From Candidatus Woesearchaeota archaeon (GTDB taxonomy: Archaea; Nanobdellota; Nanobdellia; Woesearchaeales; UBA11576), in assembly GCA_018668595.1 (NCBI GenBank), contig JABJCP010000031.1:24964-88963 (forward strand): DNA of 64,000 nucleotides, written 5' to 3'. A program made the translations under genes and the position numbers. The notes beneath the pieces were generated by a model. It was not told the DNA's origin. It saw nothing but the letters and a program-made list of their open reading frames with translations, and did not search any database. This document shows, piece by piece, positions 50,840 to 60,558 of the stretch (the first letter of the stretch is position 1; each line of letters begins with the position of its first letter).

Positions 50840-51334
50840 ATGTTAAACAAACTAATAGATAAACTAAGATTTAATTCAAAATCAAATGCAAAAAATAAAA
50901 AACAAGAGTTATTAGAAAATACAAAACCAAAAATTATTTTGCCCAACTTACAACAAAAGGACATAACTAAACTTGTAGGTGAAACAGTAGATTCTACAAT
51001 AACAAAACTTATAATTTCCCAGCATGGCTATTCTGATTATTCAACTCATTTAAATCAAGATACTGAATTTTATTGGGGATATTATAATTGTTTTCGCAAT
51101 TGCATGAATAAAATAATTGAACCAAAGTATCTTCTAAAGAATGTAAATTCTGCATTAAAAAAAAATCATCCAGGCATTGCGCCTGCGTTTGATAAAGTTA
51201 GTAGAGAAACATATCTAACTGCAATTTCTTATGTTATAAAATCAAAAACAGATTCAATCAAAAAGTATTGGGATCATTATTTGAATCAATGCGAAGCTAG
51301 ACGAGAAAAAGAAAAGGAGGTAAAAAATGAGTGA
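50840..51334 (+). CDS. Hypothetical protein, overlaps AAA+ gene
   Basis: ORF with 8-nt overlap to downstream ATPase. Confidence 0.55.
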   Translation: MLNKLIDKLRFNSKSNAKNKKQELLENTKPKIILPNLQQKDITKLVGETVDSTITKLIISQHGYSDYSTHLNQDTEFYWGYYNCFRNCMNKIIEPKYLLKNVNSALKKNHPGIAPAFDKVSRETYLTAISYVIKSKTDSIKKYWDHYLNQCEARREKEKEVKNE

Positions 51335-53081
51335 TAAAAAAAAGAAGATAAAAGAAAGTGCAAAACAAGATAGTCATTTTATTGATTTGTATAAACAAGC
51401 AAAAGTAGATCTTCTAAAAAGAATTTATTATGATTTAAAAAAAACAGGAAATTTAAATTCTCACGATATGCCTTCATTTAATTATGCAGATGATACTGTT
51501 AAAATAACATTTCAAGTTCAAAATCCGGCTGTTAACGAAGAATGTGTTGCAGAATTATTTGATTTAGTAAATTTCTATTACCCACCTGAAAATGGATCTC
51601 TATTTAAAATGTATTTAGGAATGAATGACGCACATAATTTATTATTTAGTAGGACTTATGATCTTAAATCATCTGAAGATGCCCCCTGTGAAGAAAAAGA
51701 AAAAAAAGAAAAAAAGAAGGAGAAAAATGACAAAGAAAATTCAGAAAACAGCGAAAACAAAAATAAACATCCTTCAAAAAATGAAATTTCAAATCAAGAT
51801 AGTATAGATGACTTATTAGATCCTGATGATGACCCATATGAAGAAAGTAGTTTGTCTGAAAATTCATTTGCTAAAATTTATGATGAATTTGAAAAAGATA
51901 TTTATACAAAACAATTTAATATTGGAATAAAATATGATGAACAAAATAAAACAATTCTTATGCGCGCATTTATTGATTATTTAATAGACGAACATGATAA
52001 AGATTTTATTTTTGATATGTATAAACTATTCATGCCAAGAAAACAAAACACATCCAATCAATTAAATGAATTAACTGAAATGGGAATTGGAGTTATTAAA
52101 CCAAATCCTGAAAATAATTGGAACTGTGTGGGAGGATATACAGATGTAAAAGAAAATATTCAAACCAATATTATTTTACCTTACACCCATCCAGAGCTTC
52201 TTGAAAAAATGTATCAGAGCACTAGAAAAAGTCCTCCAAGTTTTAAAGGAAATGTTGCATTATTTGAAGGTACTTATGGTGTTGGTAAAACAATGCTTGC
52301 AAAAATTATTGCATCAGAATTAAAAATGCCGTTGGTAGAAGTTAATGTTCAATCCATCATGTCTAAATGGTTTGGAGAATCTGAAAAGCGTCTTGCAAAA
52401 ATTTTTTCTATTTGTAAAGAAATGCCCTGTGTTCTTTTTCTTGATGAACTTGATTGTTTTGTGGGTTCAAGAGATGGTGGAATGCATGAAGCCACAGGAA
52501 GAGTATTATCTGTTTTGCTAACAGAGCTTGACGGAATCACATCAAGCAGAACAAATCTAATTTTAGGCGCTACAAATCACGCAGATAAATTAGATGGAGG
52601 AATACTTAGCAGATTTAATAAAAATAAAATTTATTTTCGCCTGCCAGAAATTGAAGAAAGAACAAAAATTTATCAAATATATGCTAAGCATTTAGATAAA
52701 GAAAGTTTACAAATTTTAGCAGAAAATTCAGAAGGTTTTAGTGGGCGAGATATTAAAGGAATTTGCGAAGTTGCAGAAAAAAAACAGTTAAAAAAAATAT
52801 TTTATGAAAAAAGAGACTCTGAAACAAAAATAGAACTTGTTAGTAATATAGATAATGATAATATATACAATAAACTAGAAACTGAAACCAATAATAAAAA
52901 AAATAATGAACTTAATAATGAAATAAATAATGAAATAAATAAAAAAACATATAATAAGATAATTGAACTAACTAAAGAGTTTAATCCTCCTTCCATCAAC
53001 AATTATTTAGAAAGTATTCGTGAATTAAAACCTAATAAATATGAAAAAAAGAGGTTAGGCTTTGCAATCTATAAAAAATGA
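51327..53081 (+). CDS. AAA+ ATPase (Cdc48/FtsH-like core) with disordered N-terminal insert
   Basis: VGGYTDVKENIQ, FEGTYGVGKTMLAKIIA, VLFLDELDCFVGSRDGG, LGATNHADKLDGGILSRF. Confidence 0.9.
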   Translation: MSDKKKKIKESAKQDSHFIDLYKQAKVDLLKRIYYDLKKTGNLNSHDMPSFNYADDTVKITFQVQNPAVNEECVAELFDLVNFYYPPENGSLFKMYLGMNDAHNLLFSRTYDLKSSEDAPCEEKEKKEKKKEKNDKENSENSENKNKHPSKNEISNQDSIDDLLDPDDDPYEESSLSENSFAKIYDEFEKDIYTKQFNIGIKYDEQNKTILMRAFIDYLIDEHDKDFIFDMYKLFMPRKQNTSNQLNELTEMGIGVIKPNPENNWNCVGGYTDVKENIQTNIILPYTHPELLEKMYQSTRKSPPSFKGNVALFEGTYGVGKTMLAKIIASELKMPLVEVNVQSIMSKWFGESEKRLAKIFSICKEMPCVLFLDELDCFVGSRDGGMHEATGRVLSVLLTELDGITSSRTNLILGATNHADKLDGGILSRFNKNKIYFRLPEIEERTKIYQIYAKHLDKESLQILAENSEGFSGRDIKGICEVAEKKQLKKIFYEKRDSETKIELVSNIDNDNIYNKLETETNNKKNNELNNEINNEINKKTYNKIIELTKEFNPPSINNYLESIRELKPNKYEKKRLGFAIYKK

Positions 53082-53331
53082 AAAATGAAAAATAAGCTAC
53101 AAATAATGAAAACACATAATATTTTTGGCATTTTTAAAATTAATGAACTATTGTTTCGTGTTTTTTTCATAAGTAGTCATTTTTGTCTGAGAACTTATAT
53201 AAGTTTTCTCGACATAAACTATACTGTGGTGTTAGGGGTATAAAAAAATAATTAACAAACTAAACTAATACAATCAACAAGCACAAACATACTAACTTAA
53301 TTGACTAGCGCTAATCAAACACTCGCTAGAA

Positions 53332-53345
53332 CTCGCTAAAGGTGA
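53332..53345 (+). promoter_or_regulatory. Leader motif CTCGCTAAAGGTGA, copy 2 (plus partial ACTCGCTAGA at 53321)
   Basis: Immediately precedes ATG at 53350. Confidence 0.6.
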
Positions 53346-53349
53346 AACA

Positions 53350-53811
53350 ATGGATTATTTAAGTGAAACTGCTATAAATATTTATAAAAATGATATCAAA
53401 AATGAAAAATATGCGGTTGCGGCGGACTGCGCATCATCGGCAGGCTTTGCTATGTCAACTATTACATCCCAGTATCCAAGCACATTCATATTTTATACAC
53501 TCAACACTTTTCTCGGCGGGTTAAGACTTTTCAAAGGTTATTCTTTTATTCCAAAAACAACAGGCATCACAGATAAACTTGTAGATTATATTACTCCTGT
53601 TGCAGGAATAGGTGCTCTTGCTCTTTCTATTCAAAGTTTTATTGTGGGAGAACATCGCTACTGTGTTGAAATGATTGGCCTTAGTACTGGATGTCTTGGT
53701 TTTTCTGCATCAAGATATTTTAGATCAAAAAAATCTGACGACAAATATAATGGATTAAGTGACTTGCTAAAAATAAATAAATTAAAAAAAGAAGAGGGGC
53801 GTTTTAAATGA
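53350..53811 (+). CDS. Hypothetical membrane protein
   Basis: Several hydrophobic segments; 4-nt overlap with protease gene. Confidence 0.55.
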   Translation: MDYLSETAINIYKNDIKNEKYAVAADCASSAGFAMSTITSQYPSTFIFYTLNTFLGGLRLFKGYSFIPKTTGITDKLVDYITPVAGIGALALSIQSFIVGEHRYCVEMIGLSTGCLGFSASRYFRSKKSDDKYNGLSDLLKINKLKKEEGRFK

Positions 53812-54665
53812 ATAAATTATTAACAACAGTATTAGCTTGCACAATGGGTCTTCAATTTAGTTGCGGTCCTGCATTACAAGAAATTAAACAAATTACACAA
53901 AAAGAAAATAATAGATTAGAACAAGTAATAGTAAACAATATTAATAATTTAGCTGAATCTGTTTATTGTATTAAAACAAAAGCAGAATATAATTTTAATA
54001 ATGAAAATAAGACAATACAAGGAACTGGAACTGGTTTTGTATACAAAGTTAATAACAATCATTCATATATTATTACAAATGCACATGTAGTAAACTTTCC
54101 AGAAACAATTTTAGATTTTGACATTAATAGTGGTTTAAAACTATATTCAAAAAATTCTGAAAAAATTAATATTATAGATAATATCCGAGATTCAAATCCT
54201 GCTGACGACATACCTCTCGAATTAGTAATCATGAATACTGAATTAGACATTGCAATTTTAAGAACACCATCAAAATTAAAGAAATCAAATAAATTCATAG
54301 TAGATCCTACAATAAATCCAATACCTGGTGAAACTGCGTATTTAATAGGATACCATTTAGGATATTTTAAAGGAATTTCTAAAGGAATTGTTGCCAATCC
54401 TGCGGTGGGATTTACTATTGCTAAAGATAGGGAAAAACATTTTATTATTTTTGACATTAGCGGAGATAGAGGTAGTTCTGGAGGGCCGTATTTTATACAA
54501 CGAGAAAATAAATTGTATTGGGTTGGAACAAATTGTGTTAAACTAAGTGCAGATGGGTTTATGGGAGGAGTTCACATATCTGAATACAAAGATATGTTGG
54601 CATTTAATCCTGATTTGATTTTACCCGACGAGAATATAATTAACAATGGAAAACCGAATGGGTAG
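53808..54665 (+). CDS. Trypsin-like serine protease, putative lipoprotein
   Basis: N-term LACTMGLQFSCG; catalytic TNAHVV, ELDIAIL, GDRGSSGGP. Confidence 0.85.
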   Translation: MNKLLTTVLACTMGLQFSCGPALQEIKQITQKENNRLEQVIVNNINNLAESVYCIKTKAEYNFNNENKTIQGTGTGFVYKVNNNHSYIITNAHVVNFPETILDFDINSGLKLYSKNSEKINIIDNIRDSNPADDIPLELVIMNTELDIAILRTPSKLKKSNKFIVDPTINPIPGETAYLIGYHLGYFKGISKGIVANPAVGFTIAKDREKHFIIFDISGDRGSSGGPYFIQRENKLYWVGTNCVKLSADGFMGGVHISEYKDMLAFNPDLILPDENIINNGKPNG

Positions 54666-54706
54666 TAATAACCCGTATGCCGAAAGTCCCTTCGGTTTTT
54701 CTTAAT
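54649..54706 (+). terminator. Hairpin terminator-like / alternative-fold region
   Basis: GGGTagtaataACCC and CCGAAagtcccTTCGGTTTTT; AAACCGAA can alternatively pair with TTCGGTTT. Confidence 0.55.
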
Positions 54707-54875
54707 ATCAAAAAAATAATATTATATTAAGCAAATATTATTCAAAAACAACCATTCCAGATAATTTATTCAAAATAATTTATTTAAAATTACTCATTCA
54801 AAACAATTCATTCAAAATCATCAATTCGTAATAATTCAAAAAAAAAAAAAATCAATAAAAATTATTTATTCAAAA

Positions 54876-54889
54876 CTCGCTAAAGGGGA
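54876..54889 (+). promoter_or_regulatory. Leader motif CTCGCTAAAGGGGA, copy 3
   Basis: See copies 1 and 2; ~55 nt upstream of ATG 54945. Confidence 0.6.
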
Positions 54890-54944
54890 ATTCTGACTAA
54901 ACAACATTCCCCTCATTAAAAAGAGGCAATATAGAGGGGTCAAG

Positions 54945-57458
54945 ATGAAAAAAGAAAAAAAGTTAGAAGAGGTTGTTTCAAATACATATGAAAAAAAGTT
55001 TCTTTATCTAGGAGAATTATCACTAGGAACTAAAATTTATGATGATCGAGCCATGGATGGCCTAGTAGAATTTATTAAGGATCAAAAAATAAATAAAAAA
55101 ATTGATGGTGTGATAATTAATGGAGGCATTCTTCCATACATCCCTAATTATTATGGAATCCAAAATTCAGAAGAAATGCGATTTCTTGGAAATGATAAAA
55201 ATAAAGAATTGTCTGAACGCTCAATTGAAGCATTAAACGGAAATTTAAGTAAAAAAGATAAAGAATATATAACTAATTTTGTCGCTCAAAAAATTACCAA
55301 TATGGGCGAAGCAGTTGATTTGTCTAGACGAGAAATTAGTAAATTAAATGAACTTTTAACAGATATTGAAATACATTATATTCAAGGAGAAGAAGATATT
55401 AAAAATATTAAAGGATTAAAAGAAATAAAAATTAATGATTATAAACGATTTAGAAAAAATCTTGGAACTGTAGAAGAAAAATGTGGTAAAATTCAAAAAG
55501 AACTTGATGAATCAAATTTAGAAAAAGATTTATATAATTATGAAAAAGATATTTTAAAAAAATTAAAAAAAATTCTTTATGTTAAAGATTCAGAAGAATT
55601 AGTTAATAATAAACTTAACAAATTTATCAAAGAAAATAATGAAATACTAAATGAATTGAATGAAAATGGTTCAAACAGAACTGAATTAAATGAAAACGAA
55701 TTTGGCGAAAATAATATATTAAATTTTTTGACAAATATTTCTTCAAAAAAACAAGTTTTTAAACGACTCAATCAAATAAATACATCAATTGAATCTATTA
55801 AAGAAAAAATAAAAGATCGAGAACTTAAAATTCGCCAATATGAACTTCAAGTAAACGCGATGATGCGCGAAAAAGAAGCTGCAGGTTTTTTTTCTTTAAC
55901 TAAACGAAAACAAATAAATGCCGACGAGGAAGAATTATTATTTAGACTTGCTAAAAATGAATATAATTCATTAATATACAATATATTTGATTCATACAGA
56001 AATTTTCATGTTCACTCAGGTTTTGAAATTGATATAACTCTCAAAGGTATTGATTTTTGCTTGGCCCATTCATCATCAAATAGATCTTATGCGCCTATTT
56101 TAACAGATATAAAAAATGCAAAACAAAGAAATCATGCATTAAATAAAACAAAAACTAAAGTTCCAGATATTTATCTCACTGCTCACGGAAAAGGAGGATT
56201 TAGAGTTCAGCCTCAACCAAAAAAATCTGAACCAACACAAAAAAAAGATCACTCATACGGTAAAAATTTTAGAAAAACTCCCAAATATTGTTTTAACATA
56301 AAATTACCTGCGTTCCAATCAATTAAAAAACTAGCAGCCATACGAAAAAAGGGTTTAAAAAATTGGCACGTGTCTAGATTCGAAGCAAACAATTATGCAT
56401 CAGGCGCAGTTATTCACACAATTTATCCAAATAAAATAAATGAATTTGAATTTATTAGCGTCGATGAATTAATTAATTACAAAAAAAATGAAACAATAAA
56501 AGAAAATGAATTGGTTAAAGGTTCAACAATGTCTGATTCGCACATTGGTTGCCCAAACGCGCCAGGCAGACCTAGCAATTATGACATATTAGAAGCATCG
56601 AAAAAAGTAATTAAAGAATATTCTCCTAAACTCATAGTACTTAACGGGGATATAATTCATGGGTCATTAGAAAAACATTTTGGATCAAATGAACAATATT
56701 TAGCGCTTCCTCCTGTATATTTAGATGAGAAAGTAAATCAAGTTATAAACAGCATTCTGTCCGATAAAGAAAAAATAGAAGTAATTTCTTATTTGAACAA
56801 GGTTTTTAGAGAATCAATTCCCATAACTAATGTTAGCAAACAAAAAGTAGAATTTAAAAAACGCTTAGTACCATTTCTACAAAATTTTATAGAAGAATCC
56901 TGCCAAATCATATTAGTAAGTGGAAATCATTATAATGAAACCAGTAAGTTTTTTGACGAAGCTACTGATTTGAGCACATTACTAGATGCAAAATATCTAG
57001 ATTCGAAAGATCTTCATGTTGTTTCTGCATTCGGAGAAAAATATGGCGTTGGAGAATTAGATCTTGATTTTGGTTCATTATATGTTGCACACTCTCCAGG
57101 AAGAGGACCAGATCAAGTTCTTGGAGGTATGAATAAATTATTAAATTCAAATCGAAATTCTCGTCTTGCAATATTTGGTCACACACATCACTGCGGCATA
57201 GGTTTTGGAGATGGAACTTTTATTGTTAGTTGTCCAGGAATGCAACCCTGGAGTCCCTATGTAGATAATGCTGGTTTATATCCTGGTCCAAGGGGGTTAA
57301 TCAATTTTGAAATTCATGAAAATAAAGAATATATGAAATGGCAATTTGTTCTTGAAGATTCTTTAGAGCATTTAAATTATTTAACTCAACCACCAAGTGA
57401 AGATATTTTAAATCGTGCAGAAATTACAGAAATAATTGAGGTAAATAACGATGGGTAG
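54945..57458 (+). CDS. Tandem metallophosphoesterase: degenerate N-terminal domain, coiled-coil insert, intact C-terminal domain
   Basis: C-term STMSDSHIG, VLNGDIIHGS, LVSGNHYNE, AHSPGRG, FGHTHHCG; N-term remnants GELSLGTKIYDD, VIINGGI, AHSSSNRSY, LTAHGKGG. Confidence 0.8.
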   Translation: MKKEKKLEEVVSNTYEKKFLYLGELSLGTKIYDDRAMDGLVEFIKDQKINKKIDGVIINGGILPYIPNYYGIQNSEEMRFLGNDKNKELSERSIEALNGNLSKKDKEYITNFVAQKITNMGEAVDLSRREISKLNELLTDIEIHYIQGEEDIKNIKGLKEIKINDYKRFRKNLGTVEEKCGKIQKELDESNLEKDLYNYEKDILKKLKKILYVKDSEELVNNKLNKFIKENNEILNELNENGSNRTELNENEFGENNILNFLTNISSKKQVFKRLNQINTSIESIKEKIKDRELKIRQYELQVNAMMREKEAAGFFSLTKRKQINADEEELLFRLAKNEYNSLIYNIFDSYRNFHVHSGFEIDITLKGIDFCLAHSSSNRSYAPILTDIKNAKQRNHALNKTKTKVPDIYLTAHGKGGFRVQPQPKKSEPTQKKDHSYGKNFRKTPKYCFNIKLPAFQSIKKLAAIRKKGLKNWHVSRFEANNYASGAVIHTIYPNKINEFEFISVDELINYKKNETIKENELVKGSTMSDSHIGCPNAPGRPSNYDILEASKKVIKEYSPKLIVLNGDIIHGSLEKHFGSNEQYLALPPVYLDEKVNQVINSILSDKEKIEVISYLNKVFRESIPITNVSKQKVEFKKRLVPFLQNFIEESCQIILVSGNHYNETSKFFDEATDLSTLLDAKYLDSKDLHVVSAFGEKYGVGELDLDFGSLYVAHSPGRGPDQVLGGMNKLLNSNRNSRLAIFGHTHHCGIGFGDGTFIVSCPGMQPWSPYVDNAGLYPGPRGLINFEIHENKEYMKWQFVLEDSLEHLNYLTQPPSEDILNRAEITEIIEVNNDG

Positions 57459-57963
57459 AAAAAATTACCGTCGGAATAAAAAAACGTCTAAGAAATCTAA
57501 TAAAAATAAGTATTCTGAAAAAAAATATTCTGAAAATAATTATTCTACAAATACTAATTCAAATAATTTAGTTAACATAGTAGATTCTAATAAAGATAAA
57601 TATGATTCTGAAAGAAAACTAAATAATAACATAAAAAAAGAAAACAATACTTATGTGAAAGGATCTTTCAAACAACACCAAACTTATGTTTCTGAACTTG
57701 AATCTGAAATAAAAGATAGATATCAACTAGTTTTAAAAGAAATAGAATATAGAGATCCAATTTCTGATAAATTGATTGGCGAACTTGATTTAGTGGGAAT
57801 TATCAATGGCGTTTGGCATATCTATGAAGTAAAGTGTAATGATGGATATGAAAAAGCAGTTAATCAACTTTATCGCGCAAAAAAATATTTGAGCGAATGT
57901 GCCGACGAGATTCTTTTATTTTATTATTCTGGAAGTAAAAAAGAATTAAAAGAGGTAGCTTGA
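57451..57963 (+). CDS. PD-(D/E)XK-like nuclease
   Basis: IGELDLVGIINGVWHIYEVKCNDG; disordered basic N-terminus; 8-nt overlap upstream. Confidence 0.7.
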   Translation: MGRKNYRRNKKTSKKSNKNKYSEKKYSENNYSTNTNSNNLVNIVDSNKDKYDSERKLNNNIKKENNTYVKGSFKQHQTYVSELESEIKDRYQLVLKEIEYRDPISDKLIGELDLVGIINGVWHIYEVKCNDGYEKAVNQLYRAKKYLSECADEILLFYYSGSKKELKEVA

Positions 57964-57964
57964 A

Positions 57965-59059
57965 ATGTATGGAGAAAATAATAGAATAATTAGAAATCTA
58001 AAAAAGATTATTTCATATTCACTAATTGGCTCTACCTTAGTTTTACCTGCTTGTTCAGAACTAAAACCTCATAAACCAAAACCACAAACAACAATTGATT
58101 CGATAACTGAACAAATTCCTGCATGTCCTAGAGATTCTGCTTGTAATCCTGAAAATAGATTTGTTGAATCTGAACTAGACGACATATCGTCTGAGAACAT
58201 AGATCTTGAAAACTCGCAAGTTAATGAAACTCAACCGATAAAACCAATTAGAGATATTGAACAAGTTATTCGAGAATCCAGAGGAACAAATAAATATGCC
58301 ATATTGATTGTAGGTCATGATTCTCGACCAGAAGCAGCAAAGGTTTTTAGAAATGATATAAATATAATGACAGAGGTTTTAGAAAAAAATGATTATTCCA
58401 TATTTATTTTGGATTCAGATAATGAATCTGAAGAAGATATTTACAAAACTATTCAAGAAGTTTCAAAAAACAGCAACGAAAATACTCAACTCTTTTTTTA
58501 TTATACAGGCCACGGTAATTTAGAAAATGGTTGCACTACACTAAGTTATAATCCTTCACTCCAAGAAAATTATCTAGTCGGACATGCAGTATCAGATGAT
58601 GAAAATCAAAATCAGCTTCAAATAATAGTTCCTGATGGCAAAATTAAATCAGAAGAATTGTTTTATTATTTGAAAAAATTTAAAGGAAAAATTGCTACAG
58701 TTATTGACGCGTGTCATGCTGGAGGAATTATAGATTGTCGTCCAAAAAATTATAGAGGCGTTATAATTACTTCATCTTCAAAAGATAAAACAAGTAAGTT
58801 TTCTTATTCATTGGGCTTAAGCTATTTTACTAAAGTATTTGCAGAGTGCTTAGATGATTTAGGCAGTGCACAAATTTGTTCTCCTGATAATAACTATAAT
58901 TTAGAAGAGTCTAGCGACTCAAATGATATTAACTTAGGTAATTTAGAATTAGATGAATGTCTAAAACTAAGTGAATTTTCTCAAGGATTTATTTTTTTAT
59001 TAGGTAAAGTTAATTTTTTCGATCATCAATTTGAAGTAACAGAATCATACAATCTTTGA
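57965..59059 (+). CDS. Caspase-like (peptidase C14/metacaspase) protease, putative lipoprotein
   Basis: N-term LVLPACSE lipobox; LFFYYTGHG (His) and ATVIDACHAGG (Cys) dyad. Confidence 0.85.
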   Translation: MYGENNRIIRNLKKIISYSLIGSTLVLPACSELKPHKPKPQTTIDSITEQIPACPRDSACNPENRFVESELDDISSENIDLENSQVNETQPIKPIRDIEQVIRESRGTNKYAILIVGHDSRPEAAKVFRNDINIMTEVLEKNDYSIFILDSDNESEEDIYKTIQEVSKNSNENTQLFFYYTGHGNLENGCTTLSYNPSLQENYLVGHAVSDDENQNQLQIIVPDGKIKSEELFYYLKKFKGKIATVIDACHAGGIIDCRPKNYRGVIITSSSKDKTSKFSYSLGLSYFTKVFAECLDDLGSAQICSPDNNYNLEESSDSNDINLGNLELDECLKLSEFSQGFIFLLGKVNFFDHQFEVTESYNL

Positions 59060-59091
59060 TACAATTAAAGTTTAGGGGGTATCTTAACGGG

Positions 59092-59286
59092 GTGTTTAAA
59101 TTGAAAATTTTATGGAAAATTCGGTGGAAAGCCCGTAAACTAAAACGCGTAATTAAACGACACATAAAAAATTCGAGTGCTAGTCGTTTAATAAAAAAAG
59201 ATAGATTTGTCTCTTGTCGTTTAAACAAAGGAGATGTAATTCATATTCGTGTTGATAGATGCGGAGCAAAAAACGTTAGAAAATAA
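59092..59286 (+). CDS. Small highly basic protein
   Basis: GTG start after GGGG (ORF track start 59056); FKLKILWKIRWKARKLKRVIKRHIKN. Confidence 0.4.
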   Translation: MFKLKILWKIRWKARKLKRVIKRHIKNSSASRLIKKDRFVSCRLNKGDVIHIRVDRCGAKNVRK

Positions 59287-59390
59287 TACAAAAAATAAAA
59301 CATAAAACAAAGTTTGAAAAAAACGAAAATAAAACCAAAAAAAACCAAAAAAAATCAAAAAAAAGCTAAACTAGACATGCCTAAAAAAAA

Positions 59391-60386
59391 ATGTTTTGGA
59401 AAAAAAGAAAACAAAAAAAAGAGAATGAATCTATAAAACAAAATAAAAAAATAAAGATTAAAAATAGATCTCTGGCACATAAAATTCGTAATTATGTTGC
59501 TATTGCACTAATTCCATTAACATTATATGTTGGTTCTGGATTCATATTAAATAATATTAGCACCCCTGACAAACAAATTAATCAAACTCGTAAAGATATA
59601 GATGTGATCGAATATAATTATAATCAAAGAAAATCTGATTTTTATAATGAATTTGTTTTGGAAACTGTTCTTCTTAATTATGTGGTTGACGAATTGTATA
59701 AAAAAAATGATGAAAAAATAAATGTTTCTTTAGATGTTGTTGTAGATGCTAGTGTTAAAGATTTTTACGATAATTGTTATAAAGAAGGTATTTGTAAAGA
59801 AAATGAATCTTGGATGTCAAGAATTACAACTGCACTTGCAGGACTTAAAATATATGATCAGTTCGATATTAACTTTACCATAAATAAAGTTCTACCTCTA
59901 GATATGCAAATTTATGAAAGAATAAATAAAGATCGTTGCTATGTTTATTTATCAGAGGATATTGATTCATTTCAGTTATTAGACGAAATTAAACAAAAAT
60001 ATTTAGCTAATTTTGATAACAATGGGAAAAAAAGTGCGGAACTTATCATCACATTTGTTCAATATGGAGCAAATATTTCTCCAATAAGAGGATTGGTAGA
60101 TGATATTGGGGGAGATTATACTTTTGTTGTTTTAGATGAAAAAGATGAAAATAATATTCATACTACTGTTCATGAAATAGGTCATTTATTTAGTGCAGAA
60201 CATCTTGAACAAATAAGAAAAATGTCATATCCTATAATAGATACTTTAGTCGATCCATTTCATTTTATTGAATTAGAAGTTGGAATAATGGGTTACAAAG
60301 CAGGTTCAAGACCCATGACTAAATTCGATTTTGTCGAAGAAAATAAAAATAGAATAAATGGAAATAAAAATAGATTTGAAGATTAA
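59391..60386 (+). CDS. Membrane-anchored metzincin-like metalloprotease
   Basis: N-terminal TM; TTVHEIGHLFSAEH = HExxHxxxxxH followed by downstream Met (GIMGYKAG). Confidence 0.75.
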   Translation: MFWKKRKQKKENESIKQNKKIKIKNRSLAHKIRNYVAIALIPLTLYVGSGFILNNISTPDKQINQTRKDIDVIEYNYNQRKSDFYNEFVLETVLLNYVVDELYKKNDEKINVSLDVVVDASVKDFYDNCYKEGICKENESWMSRITTALAGLKIYDQFDINFTINKVLPLDMQIYERINKDRCYVYLSEDIDSFQLLDEIKQKYLANFDNNGKKSAELIITFVQYGANISPIRGLVDDIGGDYTFVVLDEKDENNIHTTVHEIGHLFSAEHLEQIRKMSYPIIDTLVDPFHFIELEVGIMGYKAGSRPMTKFDFVEENKNRINGNKNRFED

Positions 60387-60558
60387 ACAACAAAAACATA
60401 ATTTTATCGACAAAAATACGAATTTTGACTAGATTAATCATTATCATTTTAGTTTTTTGCAAATTATTCTTCTATTTTTTCGATATAATAAACAAGTTCT
60501 GACCATTAAGTAATACGATAAGAAAGTTTTATAAATTTCAAAAGAATTATTAGCATAG

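Noticed and set aside
54059-54457. 132-aa ORF opposite the trypsin-like protease
   Set aside because: Antisense shadow; sense frame has intact catalytic triad.
50779-60386. Direct assignment of the accessory block to a named defense system
   Set aside because: No diagnostic signature gene (e.g. cas, reverse transcriptase, STAND NTPase, cyclase) was seen; kept as an unclassified candidate.
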